Shown here one piece after another: positions 7,626 through 18,118 of a stretch of DNA of 64,000 nucleotides (its first letter is position 1; each line of letters begins with the position of its first letter). A program made the translations under genes and the position numbers. The DNA lies in contig NZ_JACJSP010000009.1 of NCBI RefSeq assembly GCF_014698235.1, positions 94,920-158,919 of the forward strand. The letters are read 5' to 3'. This DNA comes from Limnothrix sp. FACHB-406 (GTDB lineage Bacteria > Cyanobacteriota > Cyanobacteriia > CACIAM-69d). Under the pieces are notes generated by a model. The model was not told the DNA's origin and ran no database searches. It was given only the letters and a program-made list of their open reading frames with translations.

Positions 7626-9788
7626 ATGAGAGCCACGCGCTGGGCGATCGCCCCGGAAGATGCCGATCGCGCCGCTGAGATTGCAGCGGCCACGGGCCTG
7701 TCGCCGCTGTTGGCGCAGGTGCTGATTAACCGGGGTGTGGATTCACCGGAGCTGGCCGAGCTGTTTCTCGATCCGGATTTGGAGGCACTGCCCAGCCCGA
7801 TCGCGGAGTTCCCCGACCTGGCCTCGGCGCTGGATCTGTTGGCGGAGGCGATCGAACGGGGCGATCGGCTCGGGATTTGCGGCGACTACGACGCGGACGG
7901 CATGACCAGCACCGCCCTGCTGATCCGCGCCTTCCGTCATTTGGGAGCCGATGTGACCGCCTCGATTCCCAGCCGGATGACCGATGGCTACGGGATTAAT
8001 CAGCGGATCGTGGAGGAGTTTCACCAAAACGGAATCAGCCTGATCCTGACGGTGGACAACGGGATCGCCGCCTACGAGCCGATCGCCCGGGCCCGGGAGC
8101 TGGGGTTAACCGTGATCCTGACCGATCACCACGATGTGCCGCCCCGAATTCCGCCCGCCAACGCGATCCTGAACCCGAAATTAATCGACCCGGCCTCGCC
8201 CTACGCCGGATTGGCCGGGGTCGGTGTGGCCTACGTGTTGGCCGTTGCTTTGGCCCAGCGGATGGAGCGATCGGCCCCGTGGAAATCCCTGTTGCAACTG
8301 TTCACCCTGGGGACGATCGCCGACCTTGCGCCCCTGACCGGCGTGAATCGGCGCTGGGTCAGGCGGGGCCTCAGTTTGTTGCCCTTTTCTACCGTGCCCG
8401 GAATTCGCGCCCTGCAACAGGTGGCGGGGATCAGCGTGGCCGGCGATGGGCAAGGGGACGGCAACGCCACGGCCAGCACCAGCAAAGGCCCCCTAAAACC
8501 GGAGGCGATCGGCTTTCGGCTCGGGCCGCGGATCAACGCCGTGGGGCGGATTCACCAGCCGAATGTGGTGATCGACCTGCTGACCACCGATGACAGTGGT
8601 GAGGCCCTAGAGCGGGCCATGCAATGCGAGGAAATCAACCAGAAGCGCCAACAAATTTGTAACCAAATTGAGCAGGAAGCCCACGCCTGGTATCAGTCCA
8701 GCGATTTGGATCTGAAGGCGGCGCGGGTGATGCTGGTGGTGCAACCGGATTGGCACCACGGGACGATCGGGATTGTTGCCTCGCGGTTGGTGGAGCGTTA
8801 CGGTGCGCCCGTGTTCATCGGCACTTACGAAGAAGAAAACCCCGAGCAGGTGCGCGGTTCCGCCCGCAGCATCCCGGAATTCAACGTGTTTGAAGCCCTG
8901 GAATATTGCAAAGACCTGCTAACCAAGCATGGCGGCCACCGGGCGGCGGGCGGCTTTTCGCTCCCGGCGGCCAATTTGCCGGCTTTTGAGGCGCGGTTGC
9001 GGGAATTTGCCCAAACCTGCTTGCAACCGGAGCATATTTGCCCGCTGGTGCAGCCCGATGTGCGGGCCAGCCTGGGCGAGCTGGATGGGGAGCTGTACGA
9101 ACAAATCGATATGCTGCACCCCTGCGGCATTGGTAACCCCGACCCGGTGTTTTGGTCGCCGGGATTGCAGGTGGTGGGTCAGCGGCAGTTGGGGCAGGAT
9201 CGCAAGCATTTGCGGCTCACGGTGTCCGATGGGACGGGCCAAATGGAGGCGATCGCCTGGCGCTGGGGCGATGCGTTTCCGTTGCCGCCCGTGGTGGATG
9301 TGGCCTATCAGCTCAAGGAAAACCACTGGAACGGCGCGGTGAATTTGGAACTGGATGTGGTGGCGATCCGGCCCGCTGTCGCTGGTAGTGCCCCGGCTCG
9401 ATCGCCCGTCCTAGCCGATCGCCCGGCCACCTACGATCCAGCCGTAACAGCCGCCGTACCAGACAAGGGGCTTAAGCCCCTTGCCCCCAATAGCCGCCAG
9501 CCTCTTGCTCCCCCAAGTCCCAAGCGGGCCAACTTTACCTTCCGCGATCGCCCCTACAACTGCGCCTGGGGCGATCGGGACGGCCAGCCAGAATTACGGA
9601 TCCGCAACCCCGAGGGCAAAGTGCTGGCCCTAGTGGACGGGGAACCCACCGGCCTGCTCGGCCCCAACCGGGAAACGGCCGAGCCAGTGGATTTGAATCA
9701 TCCCTTTTTTAGATCGCTGATTGCCGCCGCCAAAGGGGCCCTAACTGGGGCTGATCCCGCTAATTCAGGCCTAACTGGGGCCGAATGA
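7626..9788 (+). CDS. recJ: Single-stranded-DNA-specific exonuclease RecJ
   Basis: A 720-residue DHH-family 5'-3' exonuclease. Motifs: GDYDADG at 86-92, TVDNG and DHHD near 140-160, an Arg-rich [12 protein letters not shown] motif near 300, and the DHHA1 motif [11 protein letters not shown] near 440, then an OB-fold domain with [14 protein letters not shown]. RecJ acts in recombination and mismatch/base excision repair. After the OB region (residue about 595) the protein carries an extra, low-complexity tail in which residues 613-620 are encoded by an intact family-A palindrome. The gene converges with the GGDEF/EAL gene and their ends overlap by 29 bases. Confidence 0.93.
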   Translation: MRATRWAIAPEDADRAAEIAAATGLSPLLAQVLINRGVDSPELAELFLDPDLEALPSPIAEFPDLASALDLLAEAIERGDRLGICGDYDADGMTSTALLIRAFRHLGADVTASIPSRMTDGYGINQRIVEEFHQNGISLILTVDNGIAAYEPIARARELGLTVILTDHHDVPPRIPPANAILNPKLIDPASPYAGLAGVGVAYVLAVALAQRMERSAPWKSLLQLFTLGTIADLAPLTGVNRRWVRRGLSLLPFSTVPGIRALQQVAGISVAGDGQGDGNATASTSKGPLKPEAIGFRLGPRINAVGRIHQPNVVIDLLTTDDSGEALERAMQCEEINQKRQQICNQIEQEAHAWYQSSDLDLKAARVMLVVQPDWHHGTIGIVASRLVERYGAPVFIGTYEEENPEQVRGSARSIPEFNVFEALEYCKDLLTKHGGHRAAGGFSLPAANLPAFEARLREFAQTCLQPEHICPLVQPDVRASLGELDGELYEQIDMLHPCGIGNPDPVFWSPGLQVVGQRQLGQDRKHLRLTVSDGTGQMEAIAWRWGDAFPLPPVVDVAYQLKENHWNGAVNLELDVVAIRPAVAGSAPARSPVLADRPATYDPAVTAAVPDKGLKPLAPNSRQPLAPPSPKRANFTFRDRPYNCAWGDRDGQPELRIRNPEGKVLALVDGEPTGLLGPNRETAEPVDLNHPFFRSLIAAAKGALTGADPANSGLTGAE
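9464..9483. repeat. Family-A palindrome inside the recJ coding sequence
   Basis: The exact 20-mer CAAGGGGCTTAAGCCCCTTG found in spacers at 2628 and 23060 is present here in frame and translated as DKGLKPLA. The surrounding bases (AGACAAGG) also match the 23060 copy, so a longer element seems to have entered the gene without breaking it. Confidence 0.93.
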
Positions 9789-12783
9789 CCGATAGCACCC
9801 GATCGCCCCTCAACAATTCCTCCGCCGCGGCCGCCTGCATGGGTTTGGCAAACAAAAAGCCCTGGCCATAGTCACAGCCCAACTGTTCTAGGCATTGCAA
9901 CTGTTCTGGGGTTTCAATGCCCTCGGCCACCGTGTGAATGTTCAAACTGCGGGCTAAGTTCACGATCGTCCGCACAATGGCAGCACTGTCTTCCGAGTAG
10001 GGCAGATCCTTCACGAAGGAGCGATCGACCTTCAGGGCATTGATCGGGAACTGCTGCAATCGGCTGAGGGAAGAATAGCCCGTGCCGAAATCATCAATGC
10101 AGGATTGCACCCCCAACGCCTTGAGCCGTGCCAGCTTATCCACCACCGAATCGACCCGCTCCGCAATCACACTTTCGGTCACCTCAATCCGCAAACAGGC
10201 CGGCGGCAAGCCCGTTTCCATCAGGGTTCGTTCAATCTGCTGCACCAAATTCGCTTGGGCAAACTGTCGCCCCGCAATGTTGACGCTAATGGAGAGGGGG
10301 AGATGGCTATGATCCCGATGCCAGTGCGATCGCCACTGTTGCAGTTGGGCACAGGCCGCCGCCAACACCCATTCCCCCAAATGCACAATCAAATCCGTTT
10401 CCTCGGCTGCGGCCACCATCACGGACGGCGAGATCCAACCCTGTTGGGGATGGTTCCAGCGCACCAGGGCCTCAAAGCCCACCAACCGCCGATCTTGAAT
10501 GCGGACGATCGGTTGGAAATAGACCTCTAAGCCGTTGTTGCTGAGGGCTTGGCGCAAATCGCTTTCGATTTGCAACTGCGTGAGGGTGCTGTGGTGCAAC
10601 ATTGGCTCAAAGACTTGGGAGCAGCCCTTGCCGTTGGCCTTGGCGCGATACATGGCAATATCCGCATCGCGCATGAGGTTTTGCCAGTTGGCGTAGGGCT
10701 GTTGGGTGGCGGGATCCTGGCTGAGGGCCACGCCAATGCTGGCGCTGGTGTAGAAGTCATGGCCATGGATATGAAAGGGCTGTTTCAGGTGTTCCTGCAC
10801 CCGATCGGCCACCCAAAGGGCTTCCTCACTCGTGCCCACATCATCCAAAATCACGGCAAACTCATCGCCCCCCAGCCGGGCCACGGTGTCGTTGCACCGC
10901 AGGCAACTTTGCAGACGGCGGCCAATTTGCACCAAGAGTTCATCGCCCGCATGGTGTCCCAGGCTGTCGTTGACCACTTTGAACCGATCGAGGTCCACAT
11001 ACAACACCCCAAACATCCGATTGGCGTGGCGCTGGGATTGGCTGAGGCAAACTTTCAGCCGATCGACAAATAAGTTTCGATTGGGCAGCCCGGTCAAGGC
11101 ATCGTAGAACGCGTTGTAGGTTAGCTGTTCTTCCGCCTGTTTGCGGGCGCTGATGTCTTCAACCAGGGCCAGGGTGTAGGGTTGTGCGTCGCTGGCGGAT
11201 TGCACCAGGGAAACGGTCACATTCACCCACTGGAGCTGACCGTCCTTGCGCAGGTAGCGTTTTTCCAGGGAAAAGGAGGAAATGTCGCCTCGCCAAAGCC
11301 GCTGGGATTGTTGGAGGTTTTCGGCCAAGTCGCCGGGATAGGTCAAATCCTGGAAAGTTTGCTGCAAAAGTTCTGCTTCTGTGTAGCCCAGGAGGTTACA
11401 GAACCGCTGATTGACATGTAAATAGCGGCCGTTGGGGTCAATTTGGCAAATCCCGATCGCGGCCTGTTCCACAATTGCCCGAAACCGTTCTTCGCTTTCT
11501 CGGAGGGCTGCTTCTGAGCGCTTGCGTTTGTCAATGTCGGTAATGGATCCCACCATTCTTTGCACTTGTCCCCGGCGATCCCACTGGGCTTGACCCCGAG
11601 CCGAAATCCATTTGTATTGGCCATCGCGACATCGCAGCCGATATTCCATGGAATATTCATCGATTTTGCGGTTGACATAATCGTCAAAGCCCCGCAAAAC
11701 CCGACCCAAATCATCGGGATGCACTCTAGAAATCCATTCCGATCGGCGGTTGCCAATTTGATCGGCTTGATAGCCCAACATGGATTTCCAGCGGCTGGAG
11801 TAGACCACTTCATCGGACTTGGGGTTCCAATCCCAAATGCCGTCATTGTTGCCCTGGAGCACCAGTTGCCAGCGGTCTTCGTTGGATTGCGCCCGATCGG
11901 CCAGGCGGGCGGGCAATTGCATCCAGCGATAGATCTGGATACCGCCAATGATCGCCAAGCCACAGCCGGTTAACCAAGTCCAGAGCGATCGACGCGAGTA
12001 CAGCACCCAACCATCTCGGGGCAGGGCCGCCAGTTCCCAATGGCTGTTGCCCACTTGCAGGAACGATCGCACCGGTTGCTGGCGAGCCAAAATTAATTCC
12101 CCAAACTGCCGCTCCAGCGCTTGACCTCGCACCCACACGGCCAGATGCACCGACGATTGGCGATTGGCGCGCAAATCTTCCACCACTTGGTTAACCTTGA
12201 TTGCCACTTGCACCTGGATGGGGGGTTGACTCGAGGGGGCCAACTGGCGAATGGGCATGGTGGTGTTGATGAGAAGCAGAGGCCGGGGGCGATCGAACTG
12301 GAGACGGGGGAGGCAAACGGGATTTAAATCCCAGGGTAAATCCGTGGCTAATGTCCAAGAAGGGGCCCACGATCGACCCGCTGCGATCGATTGGGGCGGA
12401 CAAGCGGCTGAAGTGGGAACTCGGGGGTTAATTTCGGTGGGTGACAACGGGGGATAGCGGTATAAAACCCGCGGCCCCTGCACCACCTGCACCGCTTGAA
12501 TGGCCGGATCATCGGCAATGATTGAACCGGCAAAGGTGTTAAATGCGGCGGTGTTGAGCCGCCCTTCGGTGGCAATGTAGGTGGCGAGGCTGTAGCCCAG
12601 CATGGCCCGCACCTTCAGGTTGCTTTGAATTTGGGTTTCCAGGGCCGTCAGCTCCGCCGAAATGCGTGATCGTCGATCGTATAAACGGCGATCGCGATCG
12701 GCCTGATCAAACAGCCAAGTGCCGGCCAAAATCGCAACAACAGTTCCGCTCGCAACGATCGTGGGTAGCCAAGGCATCTTCAT
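9760..12783 (-). CDS. CHASE-like sensor PAS-PAS-GGDEF-EAL cyclic-di-GMP enzyme
   Basis: About 1007 residues from ATG 12783 (the frame is open to 12909 without start evidence). Order: membrane helix 4-22, periplasmic sensor about 50-260 resembling CHASE, second helix about 268-288, PAS with PAC about 293-418, PAS 428-548, GGDEF 560-720, EAL 740-1000. GGDEF is intact (638-642) and an I-site RCND (629-632) lies exactly five residues before it, so product inhibition is possible. The EAL domain keeps EAL (771-773), [10 protein letters not shown] and the TVAEGIET loop, so both synthesis and breakdown of cyclic-di-GMP are feasible. It overlaps the convergent recJ by 29 bases. Confidence 0.92.
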   Translation of the reverse strand: MKMPWLPTIVASGTVVAILAGTWLFDQADRDRRLYDRRSRISAELTALETQIQSNLKVRAMLGYSLATYIATEGRLNTAAFNTFAGSIIADDPAIQAVQVVQGPRVLYRYPPLSPTEINPRVPTSAACPPQSIAAGRSWAPSWTLATDLPWDLNPVCLPRLQFDRPRPLLLINTTMPIRQLAPSSQPPIQVQVAIKVNQVVEDLRANRQSSVHLAVWVRGQALERQFGELILARQQPVRSFLQVGNSHWELAALPRDGWVLYSRRSLWTWLTGCGLAIIGGIQIYRWMQLPARLADRAQSNEDRWQLVLQGNNDGIWDWNPKSDEVVYSSRWKSMLGYQADQIGNRRSEWISRVHPDDLGRVLRGFDDYVNRKIDEYSMEYRLRCRDGQYKWISARGQAQWDRRGQVQRMVGSITDIDKRKRSEAALRESEERFRAIVEQAAIGICQIDPNGRYLHVNQRFCNLLGYTEAELLQQTFQDLTYPGDLAENLQQSQRLWRGDISSFSLEKRYLRKDGQLQWVNVTVSLVQSASDAQPYTLALVEDISARKQAEEQLTYNAFYDALTGLPNRNLFVDRLKVCLSQSQRHANRMFGVLYVDLDRFKVVNDSLGHHAGDELLVQIGRRLQSCLRCNDTVARLGGDEFAVILDDVGTSEEALWVADRVQEHLKQPFHIHGHDFYTSASIGVALSQDPATQQPYANWQNLMRDADIAMYRAKANGKGCSQVFEPMLHHSTLTQLQIESDLRQALSNNGLEVYFQPIVRIQDRRLVGFEALVRWNHPQQGWISPSVMVAAAEETDLIVHLGEWVLAAACAQLQQWRSHWHRDHSHLPLSISVNIAGRQFAQANLVQQIERTLMETGLPPACLRIEVTESVIAERVDSVVDKLARLKALGVQSCIDDFGTGYSSLSRLQQFPINALKVDRSFVKDLPYSEDSAAIVRTIVNLARSLNIHTVAEGIETPEQLQCLEQLGCDYGQGFLFAKPMQAAAAEELLRGDRVLSVIRPQLGLN

Positions 12784-13872
12784 AGACAAAACCAAATAAG
12801 CACAAAGCGACTGGGCCGCCGCGTGATTGTTGGGGCTTCGGGGTGGGTGGTGACCTCCCGACAGACAGTTGGCAGGTGAGCGATCAACTGGGCGATCGAG
12901 GGCAATCAACGGGGATCGCTATCTGATCCACGGGCGATTGCCAAGCAGTCAACGGGGAATTGATAGGCATCAACGGGGGATTAACAGGTGATTGACAGGT
13001 CGTCAACAGGTCGCTAGCAGGTCATGAACAGGGCAATTAACACACAGGCAACTAACACACAGGCAATGGGCGATTGACAGGCAATTAACGATTGACAGGC
13101 AATTAAGAGGCAATCAATAGGCAACCCATCGGCAATCAACAGAAGAAATCTTGGCCATTCGTCACCGAGCAGACCGGATGCAATGCTGTGATCAAAGTGA
13201 TGGCATAACAAAGATCTTTGGAGGAATATCTTTGCTCAAGGGTATTCCTCCAAAGATATTCGCCCCTTCTTGCTTGGTGTTGAACAAGGTCACATTTTAG
13301 GTGATGAATGAGAATTGCACCCTTTCATATTTCGTCTGAGGTCTGGATCAAGGGGCTGGTGGCCGCTGGGCCGACGGTCGATCGAGCCGGTTTAGCTCCG
13401 GGGCCCCTGCGATCGGTGACCGAGCAAACTAGTCAATCAGTGGCTGAGTGGGCGATCGGGATTGGGCCATTGCCACGGGATGCGCTTAGGAAGTGGGTTT
13501 TGAAGTGGATTGGAAAAGGAATTTTGAAAAAAGCAGCAAAATGCCTTTAAAAAATGACTAAAGAAAATGACTAGAAAAAATCACCCAAGAGCCGGTCGGC
13601 AAAATAACTTGAAAAGTGGTTCTAAAATACTTCAGAAATGGCTGAATAATGCTGGTGTTTGCCCAAAAGTCCCATGGGAGACTGGGATAGCCTGAGCTAA
13701 GAGAGCTGGAACAGGATGGATCGAGATTGACCGATCCCACACCACTTTCACCCGCACCATTTTCAAAACCTGCCGACCGGGTGATGCGAGTCTTTTTCCA
13801 TTCTTGGGCCGACGGGGCCGGTTTAACCTTGCTCTTCCAGAATGTGGGAAAGCAGGGGTTGCAGCGAGCATT
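12784..13872. other. 1.1-kb non-coding spacer with degenerate repeats
   Basis: No convincing gene. From about 12930 to 13140 the sequence is a run of short, irregular repeats built from TTGACAGGCAATTA / GGCAATCAAC / AACACACAGGCAA; an open minus frame there (13014-13211) merely translates the repeat. A strong inverted repeat lies at 13216-13255. An 80-codon plus frame (13308-13550) and further AT-rich degenerate repeats with AAAATGACTA-like units follow to about 13640. Confidence 0.65.
13216..13255. promoter_or_regulatory. 13-base perfect inverted repeat with 14-base loop
   Basis: CTTTGGAGGAATA (13216-13228) is the exact reverse complement of TATTCCTCCAAAG (13243-13255). A second, competing pairing AATATCTTT (13225-13233) with AAAGATATT (13252-13260) overlaps it. 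There is no T-run, so it is not an obvious terminator. The left arm contains GGAGG and the right arm CCTCC. Confidence 0.7.
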
Positions 13873-15879
13873 CTAAGGGGTTTTGTTGAGATCATCTGGC
13901 TGCAAAGGTAACAGCACTTGATAGATATTTGTGGCCCGTTCTCGCCCCTTGAGGGTAACTGGGCCAATGAAGCGGGTGGGAAAGCGGTCGCGCACATGGC
14001 GATAGGTTTCTTCTTCAATGAAAATGCGACAAAGCCCCCCATCAAAGGACTTGTCATAACTTTCCAATCGGGCGGCTATGTTCACAGTGTCCCCAATAAC
14101 GGTGTATTCCAACCGGCGGACATTGCCAATGCAACCACTCATCACGGGGCCCGAAGCGATGCCAATTCGGATGGCGGCGGTGGGGCGGCCCCGATCGCGC
14201 CACTGTTGATTTAATCGCTGGAGCCGTTGACCCATCTCCACGGCACAGGTGACGGCGGCGATCGCATCGTCACCCACCTGGTGATCGCGCGATTGGGGAA
14301 CCGGTACGCCAAACAGGGCCATGATTGCGTCGCCAATGAACTTGTTCACGATGCCGTTGCGATCGAGCACGCTTTGGGTCATGGACTGCATATATTCATT
14401 CAGCCAGGGAAAGATAATTTCCGGTGGGTTGGATTCCGCGATCGACGTGAACCCCACCAAATCCGCAAACATGACCGTGGCTGGCAAAATTTGCCCAATG
14501 AATTCTCCGCGCCGCACAATTTGATGGCGGCTTTGCCAAATCACCTGGGCCACCTGCGGTGTAACGTAGCGCTCAAACAGCTCGGTGATGGTTTGTCGAT
14601 CGCGCCGTTCTTTGGCCGCCAACCCCAACGAGGCCCCAAAGGAACCGCCCACCAGCCCCAAAACCGGTGGCACTAGCGGAATCCAAACCATCCATTGCAA
14701 CGCTTGCCAAGCGGCCGCCAGAATGGCCACGATGCCCAAAGCCGTCATGGCAAACAACAGCAACGGTTGGCGCAGGGTCCAGCCCAGCAGCGTGCCCCCC
14801 ACAGTCCACAACACAATCCAGCCCATTTCCCAGGAGTCGCTCCAAACCTGAAGAAGGGGCCAACCGTCGATCGCCGCCGATAGCAGTTGACTGGCGATCG
14901 TGGCATGAATTTCCACGCCGGAGGTCAGTTGTGGGCCCTGGTCTGTGTCGCTGTAGGGGGTATAGAACCGATCGCCCAGACTTTCCGCCGTGACTCCCAC
15001 CAACACCAGTCGATCGTAGAGGGCATCCAGGGGCACTCGTCGATTCAAAACATCATTGGCCGAATAAACCTGGAACCCGCAATTGCGCTGGCTGTCCGTG
15101 GGACAGGCCAAGCCGCGATAGTCCAACAGCAGTTGATAGCCATCATCGATCGCCCCCACATAGGCTCCGTCATTGCCCTGGAAGGGGGCGATGGTGGCGC
15201 GACCCAGTTGATAGAGGCCCGCTTCTTCATCAAGGGCTTCCAATGTGATCGGGTTGGGCTGGCGCTCCAGATAGTTCAGCGCCAATTGGGTTCCCAAACC
15301 AAAGACCGCTTGATCCTGCTGGTCAGCCAGGGACAAAATCGCCCGCCGTACCTTGCGATCGGGATCCAGCAGCAAATCCGACGCGGCGATCGCCCCAGGT
15401 TTGTGGATGAGGGCCGGGGGCGGCGCGATGCCCTCGCCACTGACCTTGCGGATCCCCACCAGGCGATCGGACTGGCGCAGCAACTTTTCCAGGCGATCGT
15501 TGCCCGGGGGCATGGGAAAATCCCGCACCAAATCCAGCCCAATCATCCGGGGTTCATACTCTTCCAACGTTTCCAGCAAGTCCGCCAACTTTTCATCGGA
15601 CAGGGGCCATTGCCGAAACAAGCGCAAGTCCGCTTCCGTCACCACCACCAACACCACCCGTTGCTCCAAACGGGCCGGCCGCCACCGCACCAGCAAATCA
15701 AACGCCGCCCACTCTGTCCCCTGCATCCAGCCCAACCCCCGCACCATCACCACCACCACCGCCACCAACAGGGCGATCGCTGTCCCATCGCGCCAAGACA
15801 GCAACACTGACCCGGCCCATAACCGATTCAGGAGGCGAATCCATTTCGTAAGGGTTTTAAGCAAGGGTTGAGCCAACAT
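13873..15879 (-). CDS. CHASE2-domain class III adenylate cyclase
   Basis: A 668-residue membrane protein. An N-terminal helix (about 32-48) is followed by a CHASE2 extracytoplasmic sensor (about 55-335), three close membrane helices (about 353-422), and a class III cyclase domain (about 460-650). Catalytic residues are all present: metal-binding D473 (FADLVGF) and D517 (FIGDAIMALFG), adenine-selecting K513 and T593 (YTVIGDTVN), and transition-state N600 and R604. The K/T pair indicates ATP rather than GTP as substrate. The role would be cAMP signalling from an outside cue. It is separated by 1.1 kb from the cyclic-di-GMP gene on the same strand. Confidence 0.93.
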   Translation of the reverse strand: MLAQPLLKTLTKWIRLLNRLWAGSVLLSWRDGTAIALLVAVVVVMVRGLGWMQGTEWAAFDLLVRWRPARLEQRVVLVVVTEADLRLFRQWPLSDEKLADLLETLEEYEPRMIGLDLVRDFPMPPGNDRLEKLLRQSDRLVGIRKVSGEGIAPPPALIHKPGAIAASDLLLDPDRKVRRAILSLADQQDQAVFGLGTQLALNYLERQPNPITLEALDEEAGLYQLGRATIAPFQGNDGAYVGAIDDGYQLLLDYRGLACPTDSQRNCGFQVYSANDVLNRRVPLDALYDRLVLVGVTAESLGDRFYTPYSDTDQGPQLTSGVEIHATIASQLLSAAIDGWPLLQVWSDSWEMGWIVLWTVGGTLLGWTLRQPLLLFAMTALGIVAILAAAWQALQWMVWIPLVPPVLGLVGGSFGASLGLAAKERRDRQTITELFERYVTPQVAQVIWQSRHQIVRRGEFIGQILPATVMFADLVGFTSIAESNPPEIIFPWLNEYMQSMTQSVLDRNGIVNKFIGDAIMALFGVPVPQSRDHQVGDDAIAAVTCAVEMGQRLQRLNQQWRDRGRPTAAIRIGIASGPVMSGCIGNVRRLEYTVIGDTVNIAARLESYDKSFDGGLCRIFIEEETYRHVRDRFPTRFIGPVTLKGRERATNIYQVLLPLQPDDLNKTP

Positions 15880-15958
15880 GGAACGCAGGCGACGGTGGGC
15901 GGATGGTCATGGGGATGGCCGGGCCGGTCAGGTGCTAAATCATTGCTTCGTTGATCCG

Positions 15959-16038
15959 CTCAGATCTCTTTGAAGCTTCTCGGATCTCCTGAAATCTTCT
16001 CGGATCTCCTTGAACCTCCTTAGATCTACTCAGATCGC
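15959..16038. repeat. 20-base tandem repeat, four units
   Basis: Units at 15959-15978, 15979-15998, 15999-16018 and 16019-16038, consensus CTCGGATCTCCTTGAAACTT; the fourth is degenerate. It lies in the 572-base spacer before the isoaspartyl peptidase gene, upstream of the cyclase start. I see nothing else in that spacer except HIP1-like sites. Confidence 0.88.
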
Positions 16039-16452
16039 TGGATTGCTATGAATTGATGATGCTTGAGATCAGTAATTGAGTGAGAGTCGCCGCGATCACC
16101 CCCTACCTTAGCCTTGAATCCTCAGAATCGCTGATTCTGGAACATTTGTAGCCTGCTTGGCTGGAGAACGAGCAAGATCCCCGAATTAGAACGAAGAGGC
16201 GTTGCGGGCCAAGGCGGCGGCTGGTTCGTCAAAATTGATACTTGAATGGTCTCCTTCTTACCCCCTAGTCCCGTCGCGATCGGGATCGGGTCGGTGTTTG
16301 GTCGGCATCGGGTCAAGGCTTAGCAAATCCCGATCGACCCGTTTCATGGATTCTCTAAGGCTTTCGCCCTCTTCCGATGCCCTGGACAAGCCTCCCCCAA
16401 AGCCGGACAATCTGAGGCGGTCTTTTTGCGATCGCCCTTTCGATCACCCGCC

Positions 16453-17427
16453 ATGAGTCAAGCATCTACACAACCCAACACCCAACCCAAATTGATCATC
16501 CACGGCGGTGCGGGCAGCTCGCTCCAGGGCAAAGGGGGCGTGGCCGCCGTTCGGGCGCTGCTGTCCGGCATTGTGGAACAGGTCTATGAACGTTTGTTGG
16601 CCGGAGCCAGCGCCCAGGAAGCGGTGGTGCTGGGCTGTCGGTTGTTGGAAGATGAACCGCGCTTCAATGCGGGTACGGGATCGGTGTTGCAGTCCGATGG
16701 GCAAATTCGCATGAGCGCATCCCTGATGGATGGCAGCGCCCAACGGTTCAGCGGCACGATTAATGTGTCGCGGATCCAAAACCCGATCGAACTGGCGGCC
16801 TTTTTGCAAACCCAGAGCGATCGGGTGTTGTCGGATGTGGGATCGGCGGAGTTGGCGCGAGAACTAGCCCTGCCGATCTATAACCCGCTGACGGATTTGC
16901 GGCTGAACGAGTGGATCGAGGAGCGCAAGGACAACTTCAGCAAGCGATCGATGGCTTCCACGATCGCCGAAGTTGAGGCCGGTGCGCGGTCGGACTCGGC
17001 GGGCCGCGGCACGATCGGGGTGGTAGCGCTGGATCAGCAAGGGCGCGTGGCGGCCGGCACTTCCACCGGAGGCAAAGGCTTTGAGCGCATTGGCCGGGTC
17101 AGCGACTCCGCCACCCCAGCGGGCAACTACGCCACGGCCCGCGCGGGCGTGAGCTGCACTGGCATTGGCGAAGACATTTTGGATGAATGCTTGGCGGCCA
17201 AGATTGTGATCCGGGTGGATGACGGCCTGGGCCTGGCGGCGGCCTTTGAAAAGTCGATGGCGGAGGCGGCCGATCGGGGTCGCGATTTGGGGGCGATCGG
17301 GCTGGATGCCACCGGGGCGATCTCCTGGGGCAAAACCAGTGAAGTCTTGCTGGCGGCTTACCACAACGGCGCGACCCTGGGCGATACGCTGGAGTTGCCC
17401 GACGGTTTGCAAGTGGGCAGTTGCTAG
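16453..17427 (+). CDS. Isoaspartyl peptidase / L-asparaginase (Ntn hydrolase)
   Basis: A 324-residue plant-type asparaginase precursor. The N-terminal KLIIHGGAGS and the segment LLEDEPRFNAGTGSVL near 64-79 are typical. The autocleavage site and nucleophile are GRG-T187-IGVVALD, followed by AAGTSTGG at 201-208 (substrate and activation loop). Self-cleavage before T187 would give alpha (about 20 kDa) and beta (about 14 kDa) subunits. It hydrolyses isoaspartyl dipeptides and, less well, asparagine, which in cyanobacteria relates to cyanophycin and damaged-protein turnover. ATG 16453 is chosen; an upstream in-frame ATG at 16426 adds nine residues. Confidence 0.92.
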   Translation: MSQASTQPNTQPKLIIHGGAGSSLQGKGGVAAVRALLSGIVEQVYERLLAGASAQEAVVLGCRLLEDEPRFNAGTGSVLQSDGQIRMSASLMDGSAQRFSGTINVSRIQNPIELAAFLQTQSDRVLSDVGSAELARELALPIYNPLTDLRLNEWIEERKDNFSKRSMASTIAEVEAGARSDSAGRGTIGVVALDQQGRVAAGTSTGGKGFERIGRVSDSATPAGNYATARAGVSCTGIGEDILDECLAAKIVIRVDDGLGLAAAFEKSMAEAADRGRDLGAIGLDATGAISWGKTSEVLLAAYHNGATLGDTLELPDGLQVGSC

Positions 17428-17520
17428 GGGCGATCGGCCCCGGCACGGCCCGTTGGGTTGGTTAAATGGAACTGGTTAAAGCTGGTTAAAATTGACTTAG
17501 CCAAACCGCGCCGCGCCGCC

Positions 17521-18072
17521 ATGATTGCCGTTCCTAATTACATCAGCCCTGCGGATTATTTAGAGCTAGAACAAGCCAGCCCCCACCGCCACGAATATCG
17601 TCAGGGGCTGGTTTATGCGATGGCGGGCGGCACGGATAACCACGATCGAATTGCCCTCAATTTGTTAACGCTCATTAATTTGCACTTGGGCAATTCGGAC
17701 TGTCGGTTTCATTCGGGCAATGTCAAAGTTGCCTACCAAGATCAGTTCTATTACTATCCCGATATTTTTGTCACCTGTGACCCGCGCGATCGCCTGGATC
17801 GCCAAGTCAAACGCTATCCCAAATTGATTGGAGAAGTACTTTCGCCTAGTACCCAATTATTCGATCGCACCCAAAAGTTTGAGGACTATCAAAAACTGGA
17901 TTCGTTAATGGAATATCTGTTAATTGCACAGGATCAACCCCTGGTCAGTTGTTATCGTCGCCAGGTCGATGGTGCTTGGGCCTTAACAGTTTACCAAACG
18001 GGCGATCAAGTAATGCTAACCAGTTTGGATTTGGAGTTTTCAATCAGCGCCCTCTATCAAGGTTTGGATTAG
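17521..18072 (+). CDS. Uma2 family (DUF820) putative endonuclease, copy 1
   Basis: A 183-residue member of the Uma2/DUF820 family, which is greatly expanded in cyanobacteria and has a PD-(D/E)XK nuclease-like fold. Seen: ISPADYLELEQASPHRHEY opening, YPDIFVTCDPRD (active-site Asp) and LIGEVLSPSTQLFDRTQKF (Glu and downstream Lys). The cellular role is unknown. ATG 17521 fits the family start; the frame is open to 17458. It converges with mnmE, 46 bases away. The gene at 40825 is a clear paralogue (RHEY--G--YAMAGGT and YPD--VTCDPRD shared). Confidence 0.88.
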   Translation: MIAVPNYISPADYLELEQASPHRHEYRQGLVYAMAGGTDNHDRIALNLLTLINLHLGNSDCRFHSGNVKVAYQDQFYYYPDIFVTCDPRDRLDRQVKRYPKLIGEVLSPSTQLFDRTQKFEDYQKLDSLMEYLLIAQDQPLVSCYRRQVDGAWALTVYQTGDQVMLTSLDLEFSISALYQGLD

Positions 18073-18118
18073 CCGCTCAACGCTATTTGTTGATTAGCTG
18101 CTTAATATTATTTGCCAA

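Noticed and set aside
13014..13211. 65-codon minus frame
   Set aside because: It translates the degenerate GGCAATCAAC-type repeat (ACQSLIACQSPIACVLVACV); the repeat, not a protein, explains it.
13308..13550. 80-codon plus frame in the long spacer
   Set aside because: No Shine-Dalgarno, no homology by eye and ends in Lys-rich low-complexity sequence; kept as unlikely.
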